A stretch of DNA of 64,000 nt from Forficula auricularia (Eukaryota; Arthropoda; Insecta; Dermaptera; Forficulidae), in assembly GCA_024734495.1 (NCBI GenBank), contig JALMQS010000428.1:53971-117970 (forward strand), in the 5' to 3' direction. The position numbers and the translations under genes are program-made. Shown piece after piece: positions 1 through 10,666 of this stretch. Numbering within the stretch: position 1 is the first letter of the stretch; each line of letters opens with the position of its first letter. The notes under the pieces were generated by a model. It did no database searches. It saw only the letters and a list, made by a program, of their open reading frames with translations, and was not told where the DNA came from.

Positions 1-371
1 TTGAAAGGCTCATTAGCCGGGGTAAAATATTGGTACCATTCATAGATTGTATAGTTCTTGTTGTCCAAAGGAGTGAATATGGAGGCGGAGAGTTCTTTTT
101 ATAATACAACACCCTTAATGTTTGCCTCCAGCCATGGATATGTCCCTATAGTCCAAACATTACTGGACAAGGGGGCGAACATCAACCATCAAGATAATGG
201 CAAATACACACCACTACATTGGGTAGTTTATCATAATCACTTGCCAATGGTCAAATTATTAATCGAAAGGGGGCGGATAGAAGTTTGATAGATGACGAGA
301 ATAAAACTCCATTAGATGATGCTAGAGCGTTTGGAAGGAAATGTATTGAGGATTATTTGTCGTCCCTTTAA
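1..371 (+). pseudogene. 3' end of ankyrin-repeat gene, paralogous copy A (broken)
   Basis: This is the terminal part of an ankyrin-repeat gene entering from the left edge. It closely matches 37223-37675. The readable part holds two ankyrin repeats with the hallmarks TPLMFASSHGY and YTPLHWVVYHNHLPMVKLL. About 80 bases present in the 37.2-kb copy, including the first repeat core FTSLHWAS, are missing near base 40. One G is lost near base 270, so the frame ends at IERGRIEV. The ancestral tail (ADRSLIDDENKTPLDD onward, ending DYLSSL at 371) is still readable in another frame. The copy is therefore disrupted. Any coiled-coil array belonging to it would lie upstream of the window. Ankyrin repeats bind proteins; no function can be assigned to this gene. 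Confidence 0.8.
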
Positions 372-790
372 CATCCTGAGAAATGACCCTCCTACTTTAA
401 TTAAATAAATAATTAAATTAAATGATCATAATGACACACACACACACTATCAATATATAATTTTAAAATTAAATAATAATTTTTCACAACGTTTCGACTT
501 TTAATTCCAAATTAATCTTCATCCTATGATATAGATCCAATATAGCGCTAATTAAATTAACAATTCAATAAAAGCGAAACATCGTGTAAATTATTAATAT
601 AATTTTGAATTAATAATTACAATCCCCACGGTTGAGTTTTTTATTTTCATTTGAGACAGTTTTATAACTCAAAAACAGTGCATTCTATTGAAATAAGCTG
701 ACGTGTTATGATATGGCCATCCATTTGTCTTTACCATACAACCTGGCCCCTCACTTATATTTAATATTTAATAAAATTATTTATATTCAT
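372..790. other. Non-coding flank shared with 37676-38110
   Basis: No gene seen. The segment is colinear with the flank of the second ankyrin copy, including a CA microsatellite near 438, and marks a tandem duplication that reached past the gene end. Confidence 0.75.
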
Positions 791-1040
791 GTAGGGGGGG
801 TTAGTTTTAGCATTTTTAGACTCCTGGGGGTCCACTGATTATGTATACAAAATTTGGTTGAGTTTGGTACAAGAGCATAGATTTTCATTTTTTGCCCCCC
901 CCCCCCCTTTGGATGGTTAGTTTCTGCATTTTTAGACTTCTGGGGGTCCACTGATTATGTATACAAATTTGGTTGTGCTTGCTCATATGGCCTAGATTTT
1001 TAATTTTTAAATCCCCCCCTCCGCCCCCTTAATTTTGGGT
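790..1040 (-). repeat. Two units of the ~118-120-bp C/G-run repeat
   Basis: Reverse-orientation units of the repeat that is tandem at 7.1-7.8 kb. Each contains ACAAAATTTGGTTGAGTTTG and a run of C or G. Other dispersed units lie at 9870-10110, 38100-38240, 40980-41390 and 52150-52240. Confidence 0.75.
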
Positions 1041-1500
1041 CGATATGCACCAAAATCTAATCTGCTGTTCAGTGATTTCCGCGAAAAGTTGCTCACGATT
1101 CACGTCAAAAATACTGGAGGGATTATATGAATTATATTCATATTTGTATCAGATGTCTTCTAATTTACGTTTTTAGCTATAAAACGTTTTAATATTTTGA
1201 CTCCAAAAGGGGATTTGGGGGAGCGCACGAATGAAAATTATCAAATAACTTCTAAACTATTAACTCTGCGGCAAATATTATAATGAGCAAAGTTGTAGGG
1301 GATGTGATTTCTGACAACTTTTGTTTAAAAAAAAATGGGTGCGTGTACTTATGTACGCGCGTGAGAAGTTATACTTCTTTGGCATCATTAAAAATAAGTT
1401 TTTAATTGCATACAAATCATTAATTAAAATAAAATAATAAAAGAATTGGAAAAGGATAGTCAACACAGTCAATAAAGTTCAGTTTAAATTTGAAAAATTA
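1040..1500 (+). mobile_element. Helitron-like remnant
   Basis: The segment from GTGATTTCCGCGAAAAGTTG to the reversed TGTAGGGGATGTGATTTCTG block matches the internal part of the Helitron at 6563-8382. Both ends are lost, so it is a fragment. Confidence 0.6.
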
Positions 1501-1840
1501 AATAAATAAATATTTATTTTCTTACATTAAGTGTAACATAAATTCTCTCATTATTCGAATGTTTTTTTTAAATAAGCTCCTGTTTTGTTTATTGGTTTTT
1601 TTACTGACAAGCCTTGCCGAATTTTTTCAGCTTCCTTGGCAGCTTTCTTTCGATTGTAATAGTTTTTACAGGATTCCGCATTTGTTTTACCCATCTTGAA
1701 AACTGGAATAGAAATTGAATAGTACTATTAATAGTCATCAAATCTAAACTAAAAGAATCTTAGATTGATGAATAAGATTTATTGTATAGAATTAGATATT
1801 AGAAATTAATAATAAATATTAAAAATTAATAATTTTTATA

Positions 1841-1872
<32 letters not shown>

Positions 1873-2190
1873 AAATAAAATTTAGAGAATAATAAATATA
1901 TATGACATAATTTGTACTAAATATTATAAGATTTTTAATTTTAAATATTTAGTATTGGTTATTGAATATTTTAAAAACAAATTTAATAATAAATTAGATA
2001 ATTGAATTTCAATTTTTTCATTTTTAAATATTTATTATTTTCTCAATGTAATATTCATTTTTTATTATTCTAGTTAAAGAATTTTTATTAAATTTGTTTA
2101 TTTATTATAGAAATGTTTATAATTTTCTAAATTTGATATTTAATAATTCATAATAAATTTAAAAAATTGTAAATTAATAATTTAAGAATA
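1500..2190. other. AT-rich spacer with (AT)n microsatellite
   Basis: I see no gene. There is an (AT)n tract near 1840-1865, and the ATATGACATAATTTGTACTA block at about 1900 recurs near 2520, so the hAT MITE at 2196-2462 sits between two copies of a short AT-rich repeat. Confidence 0.6.
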
Positions 2191-2195
2191 CATAG

Positions 2196-2462
2196 GGGCG
2201 GATCCAGGAATTTTTTATGGGGGGGGGGGGGTGAATGTATATAAGGTGCCCGATGTATATAAGATCTACTTTTTATCTCGGAAGTGTGTCGCGATCGAAT
2301 TGTCCAAGCGCGGGGGGGGGGGGGGGTAGAGACGACGCCCCCCCCCCACACACACACATGGAACTTTATTTTCAATTTTAAAAATTTTTAAAAAAATAAA
2401 TGTTTTTTTGCCAGGCACGGGCCTCTTGGGGGGGGGGGGCGGTCGCCCCCTGGATCCGCCCT
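2196..2462. mobile_element. hAT-type MITE, copy 1 (GGCGGATCCAG ends)
   Basis: The ends GGGGCGGATCCAGG and CTGGATCCGCC form terminal inverted repeats. The interior (TATATAAGATCTAC, GTGTCGCGATCGAATTGTCC, long G and C runs) matches the copy at 18176-18443, which has an 8-bp target duplication. The element has no coding capacity. Confidence 0.75.
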
Positions 2463-2639
2463 ATATATATATATATATATATATAATTAGTAAATATTAT
2501 TAATAAAATTAAGAGAATAATAAATATATGACATAATTTGTACTAAATATTATAAGATTATTAAATTTAAATGTTTATTATTGATTATTTAATATTTTAT
2601 AAGTAAATAAATAAATTTAAGGATAAATTCAAAAAAAAA

Positions 2640-3232
2640 GCGGCCAGCTTCATTCTGTTAATTTTGTGTGACGGTGATGCGCGCGCATCTTAAAATTTCA
2701 CTCTCACAATTTTTTCATAATGCGCCTAAAAAAGTATAACTTCAAAAATTCACCGAAAAAAGGGGGAGGGTCAAAATATGAAAATTCTTGCTCTTTGATC
2801 AAACTCAACCATATTTTGTATACATATACATATTCGGTTCGTGGGGTCCAGGTGGGGTCTACTATATATATAGCTTTTAATTTTAAGCAAAAATTTACAG
2901 AGCATCGCTCGGTGGCCAGGTACTTAATAATTAAAAGATCTATATTTTAATATATGCAGAGTGGGTCATTAAAAGAGCAAATTAAACGGGTTGACATTCA
3001 TTATATGAGAGTATCAGAATCTTTGAATTTTTATATCTAATAATTAATAAAAATATTTACAAATCTTTATGTTATTTCTGGTTATAATGAAAGTTATTTT
3101 AAATAAACATGTTTTTATTCTGTTATTATGGAATTCTTCATTAAATACCCGTTTTCCTGTTACTACTCCTATTCCCCTGACCCACTGAAAATTCTTAGCA
3201 TTTAATAAAAATAAGAATTTTTATAAAAAAAA
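2640..3232 (+). repeat. Duplicated flank, colinear with ~39700-40272
   Basis: It contains a Helitron-like end (GAGCATCGCTCGG hairpin near 2900) followed by a unique-looking stretch starting near TTAATAATTAAAAGATCTAT. Both are repeated in the same order at 39780-40272, which continues the duplication that begins at base 1. Confidence 0.75.
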
Positions 3233-3590
3233 AAAACGGACTTCAAAAAAATAAAGTGCAACAAATAAAATAATAAGAACTCAAAAATAAAATAAAATGC
3301 ACTAAAAGGTATAAAATAATTATCTAATATAGTTACAACTAAACGATAAAATTGTTACATGAAATTACTTTTTGAAGTCGGTGCCAAACATATACATTTT
3401 ATGAATCGAACTCGGACCTTACTTAGTACGTTTGGCAGGTAAGCTCGCTTATATAGTTTGTTTAGCACCGACTTCAAAAAGTGATTTCATGTAACAATTA
3501 CGTCGTTTAGTTATAACTAAATTAGATAATTATTTTATACCTTTTAATGCATTTTATTTGATTTCTGAGTTATTATTATTTTATTTTTTT
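3233..3590. repeat. CCGACTTC foldback element, copy a
   Basis: An inverted repeat of roughly 160-bp arms. The centre holds TTTTTGAAGTCGGTGCCAAA and its reverse complement around a short loop. It is one of ten copies in the window. The outer right GAAGTCGG end is missing. Confidence 0.85.
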
Positions 3591-3594
3591 ATTA

Positions 3595-4480
3595 TTGAGT
3601 ATACAGTCCTAAGACTGGTTTGATGCAACAATCCGTCTCCACTCGACTCTGTCCCCCGCCAGCTGTTTAACCTCTCTAAATGTCTGGCATCCCATATCCC
3701 CAATTATTTGGTTGAAATATTCTAATCTGGGTCTTCCCCTTCCCCTTTTCTTTCCCACCTCCCCTCCAAGATGTCCCTAAGCAGTCCCCCATGTCTCAGT
3801 GTGTGCCCCATCATCTGACCTCTTCTCTTCTTCAGACTCTTCCACAAAGGTTCTTCTTTCTCCGATTCTTCCAAGAACTTCTTCATTTGTAATTCTATCC
3901 ATCCATTTGATATTCATCATTCTTCTGTAGCACCACATTTCGAAAGCCTCCAATCTCTTTCTCTCCGCTTTTCCAATTGTCCACGTTTCACACCCGTACA
4001 TGGCTATGCTCCATACATATGTCTTCAATAGCAACTTCCTGTTTGCTAAGCTGATTGAGGAGGAGCATAGTAGTTTTTGTTTTTGAATTAAACCCCATTT
4101 TTGCTTGGGCAATTCTTGATTTAATTTCGTTTTTGCTCCTCCCATCCCATGTTATTTTACTTCCTAGGTAGCGGAATTCCTTAACTCCTTCTAGGTTTTC
4201 TTGGTTAATTTTGATGCATTCCTGTCTCGTTTTGTTCTTTTTTTGTACATACTAGGACCTTGGTTTTATTCTTGTTTATTTTCATTTTGATTTCTTCTAT
4301 TAGGATTTGGTTAATTCCATTCAAGGCGTCCTCTAATTCTTTTTTATTGCTTCCTAGAAGGGCAATGTCATCGGCAAATCTTAACATAGCGATCTTTTGA
4401 CCTTGGATTTCTATAACTGCATCAATTTTGTCTTTGAATTCTTTAATCGCTTCTTCTATGTATAAGATGAAAATCATGGG
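3595..4480 (-). mobile_element. RTE-like non-LTR retrotransposon, 3' fragment (pseudogene)
   Basis: Reverse transcriptase remnant on the minus strand. The segment 4205-4477 encodes the palm motif FADDIALLG followed by MKINKNKTKVLV, and 3777-4145 encodes the downstream thumb/C-terminal part with YGCETWTIGKAERKRLEAFE. The two pieces are in different frames, separated by a stop and a frameshift, and the endonuclease and N-terminal RT parts are absent, so the copy is dead and 5'-truncated. The 3' end lies near 3600 (GAGTATACAGTCCTAAGAC in plus orientation). The YGCETWT block is common in RTE-like LINEs; the clade call is from motif memory. Confidence 0.75.
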
Positions 4481-4618
4481 CGACAGCCCATTATTTGTTG
4501 CATTTAATTTTTTTGAAATTGGTTTTATTTTATTTTTTATAAATATTATTAAAGAGACATATTTTCAAAATCTGGCTTTCTTTCAAGATATATTATTTCC
4601 CTTGAAAATACACTAAGT

Positions 4619-4756
4619 ATGGATACTGATTATGTAAATGTAGACTACGATGATATCAAAATCATTAACCAAATCCAGAAAAAGTCCAATTTAAATTCAG
4701 CCTTAACAAATTATATCCCTCCCTTCCAACAACAGAAACAATTTACAAGCAACTTG
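4619..4756 (+). mobile_element. Penelope-like element copy 1, left piece
   Basis: Encodes INQIQKKSNLNSALTNY, aligning with INQIHKKVQFKFTLNKLYPS of the copy at 14.3 kb. In that copy the sequence runs uninterrupted into FSNDFPSPISKCFK-type residues. Here it is split by the 0.77-kb composite at 4757-5529 and resumes at about 5530. Confidence 0.7.
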
Positions 4757-5529
4757 TCTTTTAACCGACTTCAAAAAAGGAGGAGGTTCTCTATTCGATT
4801 GAATTTTTTTTTTTTTTTTTTTTTTTTGTGCCTATGTTACCTCATATCTCCGCCAATTCTCAACCGATTTTGAAAAATTTTTTTGCATTGGGTCCAGTCT
4901 AGCTTCCGATTGGTCCCATTTTTTTTTCGATTTTTTTCATAGGTATTAGACCTTTTTTATTAGGTTTGTTTAGGTTTGTTTAGACCTAACCTCGTTGTTT
5001 ATGAACCGATTTCGATGGTTCTTTTTTTTATCCGAAAGGGGTTGTCTTAGGGATGGTTGTCATATTAATTTGGTCAAGTTCTGATGATATAATCACTATT
5101 AATAACATCACTGAAAAAGAAAAATAAAAATTTTTAAGAAAAAATAAAAACCGACTTCAAAAAATTAAGTGCAACAAATATAAAAATACACTAAAAGGTA
5201 TAAAATAATTATTATCTTATTTAGTTACAACTAAACGACGAAATATTAACACGAAATTACTTTTTGAAGTTGGTGCCAAGCTATATACCTTTTATGAATC
5301 GCACTCGACGGATCTTACTTAGTACACGTTTTGGCGGGTACGCTCGCTTATAGGTATAGTTTTGATGCGGCACCAGACTTTAAAAAGTAATTTCGTGTTA
5401 ATATTTTCGTCGTTTGGTTAACAACTAAATAAGATAATAATTATTTTATACCTTTTAATTTGTATTTTTACTTTATTTGTTGCACATAATTTTTGAAGTC
5501 GAGTTTTTATTTTTTTCTTAAAAATTTTT
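4757..5529 (+). mobile_element. AACCGACTTC composite foldback element nested in Penelope
   Basis: Left module 4757-5150 (AACCGACTTCAAAAAAGG, then GATTTTGAAAAA, TGAACCGATTTCGATGG) joins the foldback module 5151-5502 and a TTTTTTCTTAAAAATTTTTT end. Penelope copy 2 at ~14420 preserves the empty site (GTCTTTTATTCAAATG), which fixes both boundaries to within a few bases. It has no coding capacity. Confidence 0.8.
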
Positions 5530-6002
5530 TATTCAATGATTTCCCTTCACCCATATCCAATTGTTTCAAGAAACATGGAATCCCACCAGCACCTTATAAC
5601 AGACATAACCTTTACACCATTCTGGTGAATAATAAAATTGATAAAATCGATCCCATTAATAGATGTTGCGTGTATATGCTCGAATGTAGCGACTGTGAAG
5701 CGATCTACATAGGCCAAACTGGAAGATCCTTCAAAATACGCTACTCTGAGCATATAAGATCGCTAAGGCAATTAACTTTAAATAACTCACCCTTCGATTC
5801 CACTTCTTCTTTTCCTGACCAAAATGAAAATCATTCCCCATCCCCTAACAACCCTCAACCTTTAGATTTCGCTCCCAAAGGCCCTAAATTGGATATATTA
5901 GAGTCGGCCGAAATAAAGAAAGCAATCTTTAACAAAAAAACAATTTTGAATAACCAACAAGATATCAAAAGCTCCACTATATTAGATTTATTATTTAAAT
6001 AG
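5530..6002 (+). pseudogene. Penelope-like element copy 1: GIY-YIG endonuclease fragment
   Basis: The reading frame encodes VYMLECSDCEAIYIGQTGRS followed by FKIRYSEHIRSLR. This is the Penelope-type GIY-YIG nuclease, with the YIGQTGRSF core and the R...EH motif. That nuclease sits C-terminal to the reverse transcriptase and nicks target DNA. The reverse transcriptase itself is missing. The C-terminal part (ESAEIKKAIFNKKTIL to the stop at 6002) is intact in frame. The family assignment is firm; the element cannot be active because it is truncated. Confidence 0.85.
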
Positions 6003-6562
6003 TTTCAATCCCCATATAATCCCTCTCTCTAATTGTTCCCATTTTTCAGCTTTCAGCCCAAAATCTATTCAAAAACAAAGCCTTAAATATTACCTTTAAA
6101 GCCTCTATTTCAAATTCTGAGTCCTCCTTTATTATATTCATCTTAGAGCCCCATTGTTTCTCTTCTTTTTCAAACATGCCATTCAAATCTACACATACCT
6201 GTGTGCCATTCTCTCGAATACTCCCCCACTTTTCTTCCACTAACCTTTCCACCTCCACCACCAACACATTCGATCTAAATACTTGTATGAATTATTTCAA
6301 CCAGTTAGTTTATTGCAAGGGGTGAACCGCGACCTTAAATTGTGTACACCTACTTCCACTTTCATTTCCAAGTAGATGACAATAGATTATCTAATGAATT
6401 CCAAATGATTTAAAAGATGGTGTACACCTAATTCCAATCTCCGGTTCACCCCTCGGTATATTGTAACTCCTGAAGATGGGTGAAAAGCCCGAAATATATT
6501 GAGTTTTATTTTTAAACTGTTGTAATTTTATTCCTGTGAAACCCCACATCTATATATATATA
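6003..6562 (+). mobile_element. Penelope copy 1, 3' non-coding end
   Basis: Matches 14905-15300 of copy 2. It ends with ATATATTGAGTTTTATTTTT and TTATTCCTGTGAAACC, followed by a TA-rich tract. It carries a TCCTGAAGATGGGTG...CCCGAAA motif near 6470-6498. An extra ~140 bases near 6318-6465 interrupt it relative to copy 2. Confidence 0.75.
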
Positions 6563-7109
6563 TCTATATATATAAAATTAAAAGGTTTTGTCTGTACATT
6601 GGTCCAAATCACGCCAAATTTTGGTTGCACACGTTTCAAGCAAAGTTATGAACGAAAACACCCTCAACAAAATTCCTGTCTGTATGTCTGTCTGTCTGTC
6701 TGTCTGTCTGTTTCAGTGGTTTCCGCGAAAAGTTGCTCACGATTCACGTCAAAACGGCTGAAGGGATTATTATGAAATTTCATATTTGTATCAGAGGTCT
6801 TCTAACTTACGTTTTTAGCTATATAACGTTTTGATATTTTGACCCCAAAAGGGGGTTTGGGGGGGTGCACGAATGAAAATTATCAAATAACTCTTAAACT
6901 ATTAACTCTACGGGAAATTTTATAATGAGCAAAGTTGTAGGGGATGTGATTTCTGACAACTTTTGTTTAAAAAAATTCCCCCAAAAACCACCCAAAAAGG
7001 GGGGAAGGAGAAAAATATATAAATTCTTGCCCTTGGAGCAAACTCAACCAAATTTTGTATACATAATCTGTAGGCCTCTAGAGAGCTAGAAATGCAAAAA
7101 CTAACCACC

Positions 7110-7800
7110 CAAAATGGGGGGGGGGGTCAAAAAATGAAAATTCTTGCTCTTGGACCAAACTCAACCAAATTTTATATACATAATCTGTGGGCCTCTAGAG
7201 AGCTAGAAATGCAAAAACTAACCACCCAAAATGGGGGGCGAAGGGGGGTCAAAAAATGAAAATTCTTGCTCTTTGACCAAACTCAACCAAATTTTGTATA
7301 CATAATCTGTGGGCCTCTAGAGAGCTAGAAATGCAAAAACTAACCACCCAAAATGGGGGGGGGGGTCAAAAAATGAAAATTCTTGCCCTTGGAGCAAACT
7401 CAACCAAATTTTGTATACATAATCTGAGGGACTCTAGAAAGCTAGAAATGCAAAAACTAACTACCCAAAATGGGGGGGGGGGTCAAAAAATGAAAATTCT
7501 TGCTCTTGGACCAAACTCAACCAAATTTAGTATACATAATCTGTGGGTCTCTAGAGAGCTAGAAATGCAAAAACTAACCACTTAAAAAAGGGGGGGTCAA
7601 AAAATGAAAATTCTTGCCTTTTGGAGCAAACTCAACCAAATTTTGTATACATAATCTGTGGGACTCTAGAGAGCTAGAAATGCAAAAACTAACCACCTAA
7701 AAGGGGGGGGGGGGTCAAAAAATGAAAATTCTTGCTCTTGGACCAAACTCAACCAAATTTTGTTTACATAATCTGTGGGTCACTAGAAGGCTAGAAATGC
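7110..7800 (+). repeat. Six- to seven-unit ~118-120-bp tandem repeat inside Helitron
   Basis: Units read GTCAAAAAATGAAAATTCTT, then CCAAACTCAACCAAATTTTG, then AGAGCTAGAAATGCAAAAAC, then AAATGGGGGG. Units begin near 7125, 7245, 7365, 7481, 7597 and 7713 and differ mainly in the G run. Open frames across it are by-products of the repeat. Confidence 0.9.
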
Positions 7801-8340
7801 AAAAACTGGGTGCGGGGTGGAGTGGGGGTGGGTTAGGGCATGGGATGCGCGGAGTGGAATGGCGGTGGAGTGAGGGAGTATGGCGGAGTAGGGGGGGGCA
7901 CGGGGGGTGGTGCAAGGTTGGTGGATGGGGGGTTCAGGTGAGGGTCCAGTGGCGTAGTGGGGTGGTACGGGGTGGGGGTCCGAGGTGGGGGGTGCAGGTT
8001 AGAGTGTTGAAGTGGTGGTGTGGGGGCGGGGGTTGGGGTGCTGGGTGGGTTTCGTGGAGTGTGGTGGGTTGGAGTGGGGGGTGAGGTTGGGGTTCGTGGG
8101 TTGGGGGCCCGAGGGTGGGTGGGGTGAGGGTTGGGGTGGTGGTGTGGGGGCGGGGGTTGGGGTGCTGGGTGGGTTTCGGGGAGTGTGGTGGGTTGGAGTG
8201 GGGGGTGAGGTTTGGGTTCTGTGGTATGGGGGCGGGGGTTGGGCACGGGTTCATGGTGCGGGGGTAGGGGTGCTGGATGGGTCGGGGGGAGTGTAGTGTG
8301 AGGGTGGGATTCGTGGGTTGGGGGTCCAGGGGGCACGTGC
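7800..8340 (+). repeat. G-rich, quadruplex-prone minisatellite
   Basis: About 540 bases are almost free of plus-strand C, with many GGGG/GGGGG runs and a repeated block (GTGGTGTGGGGGCGGGGGTT then TGCTGGGTGGGTTTCG) at about 8010 and 8135. The strong strand asymmetry suggests G-quadruplex potential. Proline-rich minus-strand frames here are artefacts of C runs. Confidence 0.85.
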
Positions 8341-8383
8341 CCCTACCCTGAAAGGGCCGCCGAAGGCGGAGCGCGCAGCTAGT

Positions 8384-8885
8384 TTGATATATATATTCAC
8401 TTTATCTCTTAAAAAGGCAGATTTATACAAAAGGGGAACCCTACATTAACTTAATTAATTTTATTAGTCATGAACTATTAGTGGGTTTTAAAATAATAAA
8501 ATCACTTAGAGCGTCGTCTTGTAAGTTGATTATAATAAGTATAGATATAGATATTGTAAATCAGTGGTCTCAAATCTTTTTGGCTTACACGGAAGAAAAA
8601 GATTTTGAACTTTCGGCATTTTCATGTACAGTATAGTATCTATAGTCATTGGCCAATGGCTTTATTTTAAAAGTGGCTTAGCCCCCAATGGAACTATCTT
8701 GAGTAGGCGAGCAATAAAACAATTAATTGATAATTTCTCTCCTGGACTAAAGCTTGACAGGGCTTGTCTTTTAGATCTTTGCACGTTCTTACATGTCAAT
8801 AGATAATGGTTAGTCAGGGATTATTATATCCGTGACCCTTTTAAAAAATAAATTATCATTCCTCATATCCTTCTTTAATCCCATT
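8384..8885. other. Unassigned spacer
   Basis: No gene recognised. CAGTGGTCTCAAATCTTTTT at 8566 resembles a hAT terminal repeat, and a partner-like end (GGTTGGACACCCCTG) lies at 10209-10223. The expected 8-bp duplication is not seen. Confidence 0.4.
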
Positions 8886-9225
8886 CGATTTATTTATTTA
8901 TTTATAACAATTGTACGGGCTATGAGCCCACTTACAGAAAGTAATTACATATTTATAATACAATGAATAGAAAAAAACAAACATACACTTGCTTAAATAT
9001 TAGAGTTACAATTTATTATAATAGATAAAACAATTATATATTCCAAAAAGTGAATAGTTCAATTTTATTTAAGCAGTCTTAAATTTACACATAAAATATT
9101 TCTTAGTCTTATCCCTCGAAGTCGCGAATACGTCCACATCCCTATGGTTATTTCCAGTGTCCAGAATCCGATTCATACCGGAATATTTGAGATATGAATA
9201 TTTATGGCATGGAGTAAAAACAACT
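8886..9225 (-). mobile_element. LINE 3' end (ORF2 C-terminus plus tail)
   Basis: On the minus strand a frame reads SYLKYSGMNRILDTGNN and then DVDVFATSRDKTKKYFM before a stop near 9080. It is followed by a 3' UTR ending in an (AAATA)n-like tail at 8886-8905. Conserved LINE ORF2 tails have a similar shape. Only the tail end is present, and the clade is uncertain. Confidence 0.5.
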
Positions 9226-9589
9226 GTTTTGATTAAAAAAATTGAGCGAAACCATTTCGCTCTACAAAAAATCTCTAATAAATGAACATCGAAAAAATTA
9301 TATTTTTCGAGATAATAACTGTTTTGTCAAAATGTCTGTTAGTTTGTGCGTTACCATATTTTTGTGGACGAGCTAGCTCAAAAACTAGTGTGAATATCGA
9401 ATCCAAATTTCCCACATAGTTTTGGTCTTTTGATTTTTCGTTTATTGGGCCACGCAGGTGGGAAGCTCCACTAACAAGAAATATTTACATAGTCGGGTGA
9501 ATTTAATTATAGGAGTATTTACATAATTATAGGAACATTTACATAAAATATATTTACAAAAAAAAAAATCTTTCTATATACAATTCCTA

Positions 9590-9860
9590 GCGCATGGCGA
9601 TTTCCCTATAAGTTCTCCTGTTGAAGCTGTAAAAATTAATCAAAGAACCCCTCATCGCCCTGAAGATCATATCGCATAAAGTTCTCTGGGAAATTCCCAG
9701 GGCGACAAGGGGAGGCACCGCTTTATGCCACCCTCCCACGAGAGTGTGATGGCTTCAACTCTCACAGAACACGAACCCACCTCAAACCTTGCCGCAATGT
9801 TGTCACTGACTGGAGTTGCCCTTATAATAATTGATTTTGTTTCTGTGGGCAACATCTCGG
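9590..9860 (-). other. GC-richer coding-like patch, unidentified
   Basis: A minus-strand frame (9667-9855) encodes a run including DNIAARFEVGSCSVRVEAI, and the base composition is much less AT-rich than its surroundings. I do not recognise the family. It may be a fragment of a transposon-derived gene. Confidence 0.3.
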
Positions 9861-10124
9861 GGGTGGGGGGGGGGTTAAAAAATTAAAAATCTAGGCCGTT
9901 TGAGCAAACTCAACCAAATTTTGTATACATAATCAGGACCCCCAGAAGTCTAAAAATGCAAAAACTAACCGCCCAAAATGGGGGTGTAGGGTCAAAAAAT
10001 GAAAATCTTGGCCATTTACCAAACTCAACCAAATTTTGTATACATAATCAGTGGGACACCAGAAGTATAAAAATACAAAAACTAACCCCCCCCCACATGA
10101 CTATGAAATAATTTTAGGGGCCAG

Positions 10125-10500
10125 GTTGTATAATAAAGTCAAGTGGATGGCCACATCAGAACACGTCAGCTTATTTTTTCTTCAAATGTGGCCCGTGTAA
10201 GCCAGAAGGTTGGACACCCCTGTTCTTGACAATGGGTAAAGGAATCAGATGGATTCGGGGCTGAACGGAAGTAGATAAACGACTGGACTATTTGAGATTA
10301 TGTCTCGGACCTCCACTTCGCCCTCCCTCACACCTGCCCTTTCCTTTTGCTTGTTTGTTTCATTTTTTTTCTTCTATTCTATCTTTATTTGTCTTCACAC
10401 TTGGCTATAAAGTATTTCTCAAAGTGTGAGTGGAATTGTACTTTTTGTTTTGTTTTTTCATTTATTTTCGACAAGCTTCCGAACGGCTACCTTAACCCTT
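10125..10500. repeat. Repeat shared with 41825-42150
   Basis: TGTGGCCCGTGTAAG, GACAATGGGTAAAGGAATCA and ACGGAAGTAGATAAA occur in the same order in both places. The right part ends in CTTCCGAACGGCTACC. It is a duplicated non-coding segment with a hAT-like terminus inside. Confidence 0.7.
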
Positions 10501-10666
10501 GCGGGGATCTCATTGAAGGACTTGAATTATCATTTTTACCCCTCCACCTACCCCCACACTCGTCCTGACCTATTTTGCATAATTGATTTTGGCCTGAATA
10601 GATTAACGTGGTAATCTTTAAGACACTGCAGTGTCTTAAAGTAACTTCAAAAATATGGCCCAACTT

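Larger units (their letters stand above)
6563..8382 (+). mobile_element. Non-autonomous Helitron
   Basis: The right end is diagnostic: a CCGCC-GAA-GGCGG hairpin at 8357-8369, nine bases, then CTAG at 8379-8382 followed by T. The left end is placed at TCTATATATATAAAATTAAA (6563) because Helitrons start with TC after an A; 6549 is an alternative. Inside are a GTCTGTCTG microsatellite (~6680-6712), a conserved GTTGCTCACGATTCACG block, a tandem array (7110-7800) and a G-rich array (7800-8340). There is no helicase or Rep coding, so mobilisation would need a partner element. Insertion is right at the end of Penelope copy 1. Confidence 0.8.

Noticed and set aside
2148..2375. Minus-strand frame with a proline run at the GATCCAG MITE
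   Set aside because: It is produced by homopolymeric G/C in a MITE; the second MITE copy (18042-18416) gives an equally artificial frame.
6470..6498. Functional hammerhead at the Penelope copy 1 end
   Set aside because: CTGAAGA and CCCGAAA are there, but no convincing stem III or cleavage triplet follows; kept only as a related motif.
7000..7585. Repeated frame KLTTQNGGGGQKMKILAL
   Set aside because: It follows the 118-120-bp tandem repeat; a varying G-run length shifts the frame in other units.
7833..8336. Long proline/threonine-rich frames on the minus strand and glycine/tryptophan-rich frames on plus
   Set aside because: They arise from the C-free G-rich minisatellite; all frames are open because stop codons need A or T.
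8566..10223. A 1.66-kb hAT element between CAGTGGTCTC and ACACCCCTG
   Set aside because: Ends are only loosely inverted and the flanking 8-mers (TTGTAAAT versus TTCTTGAC) do not match.
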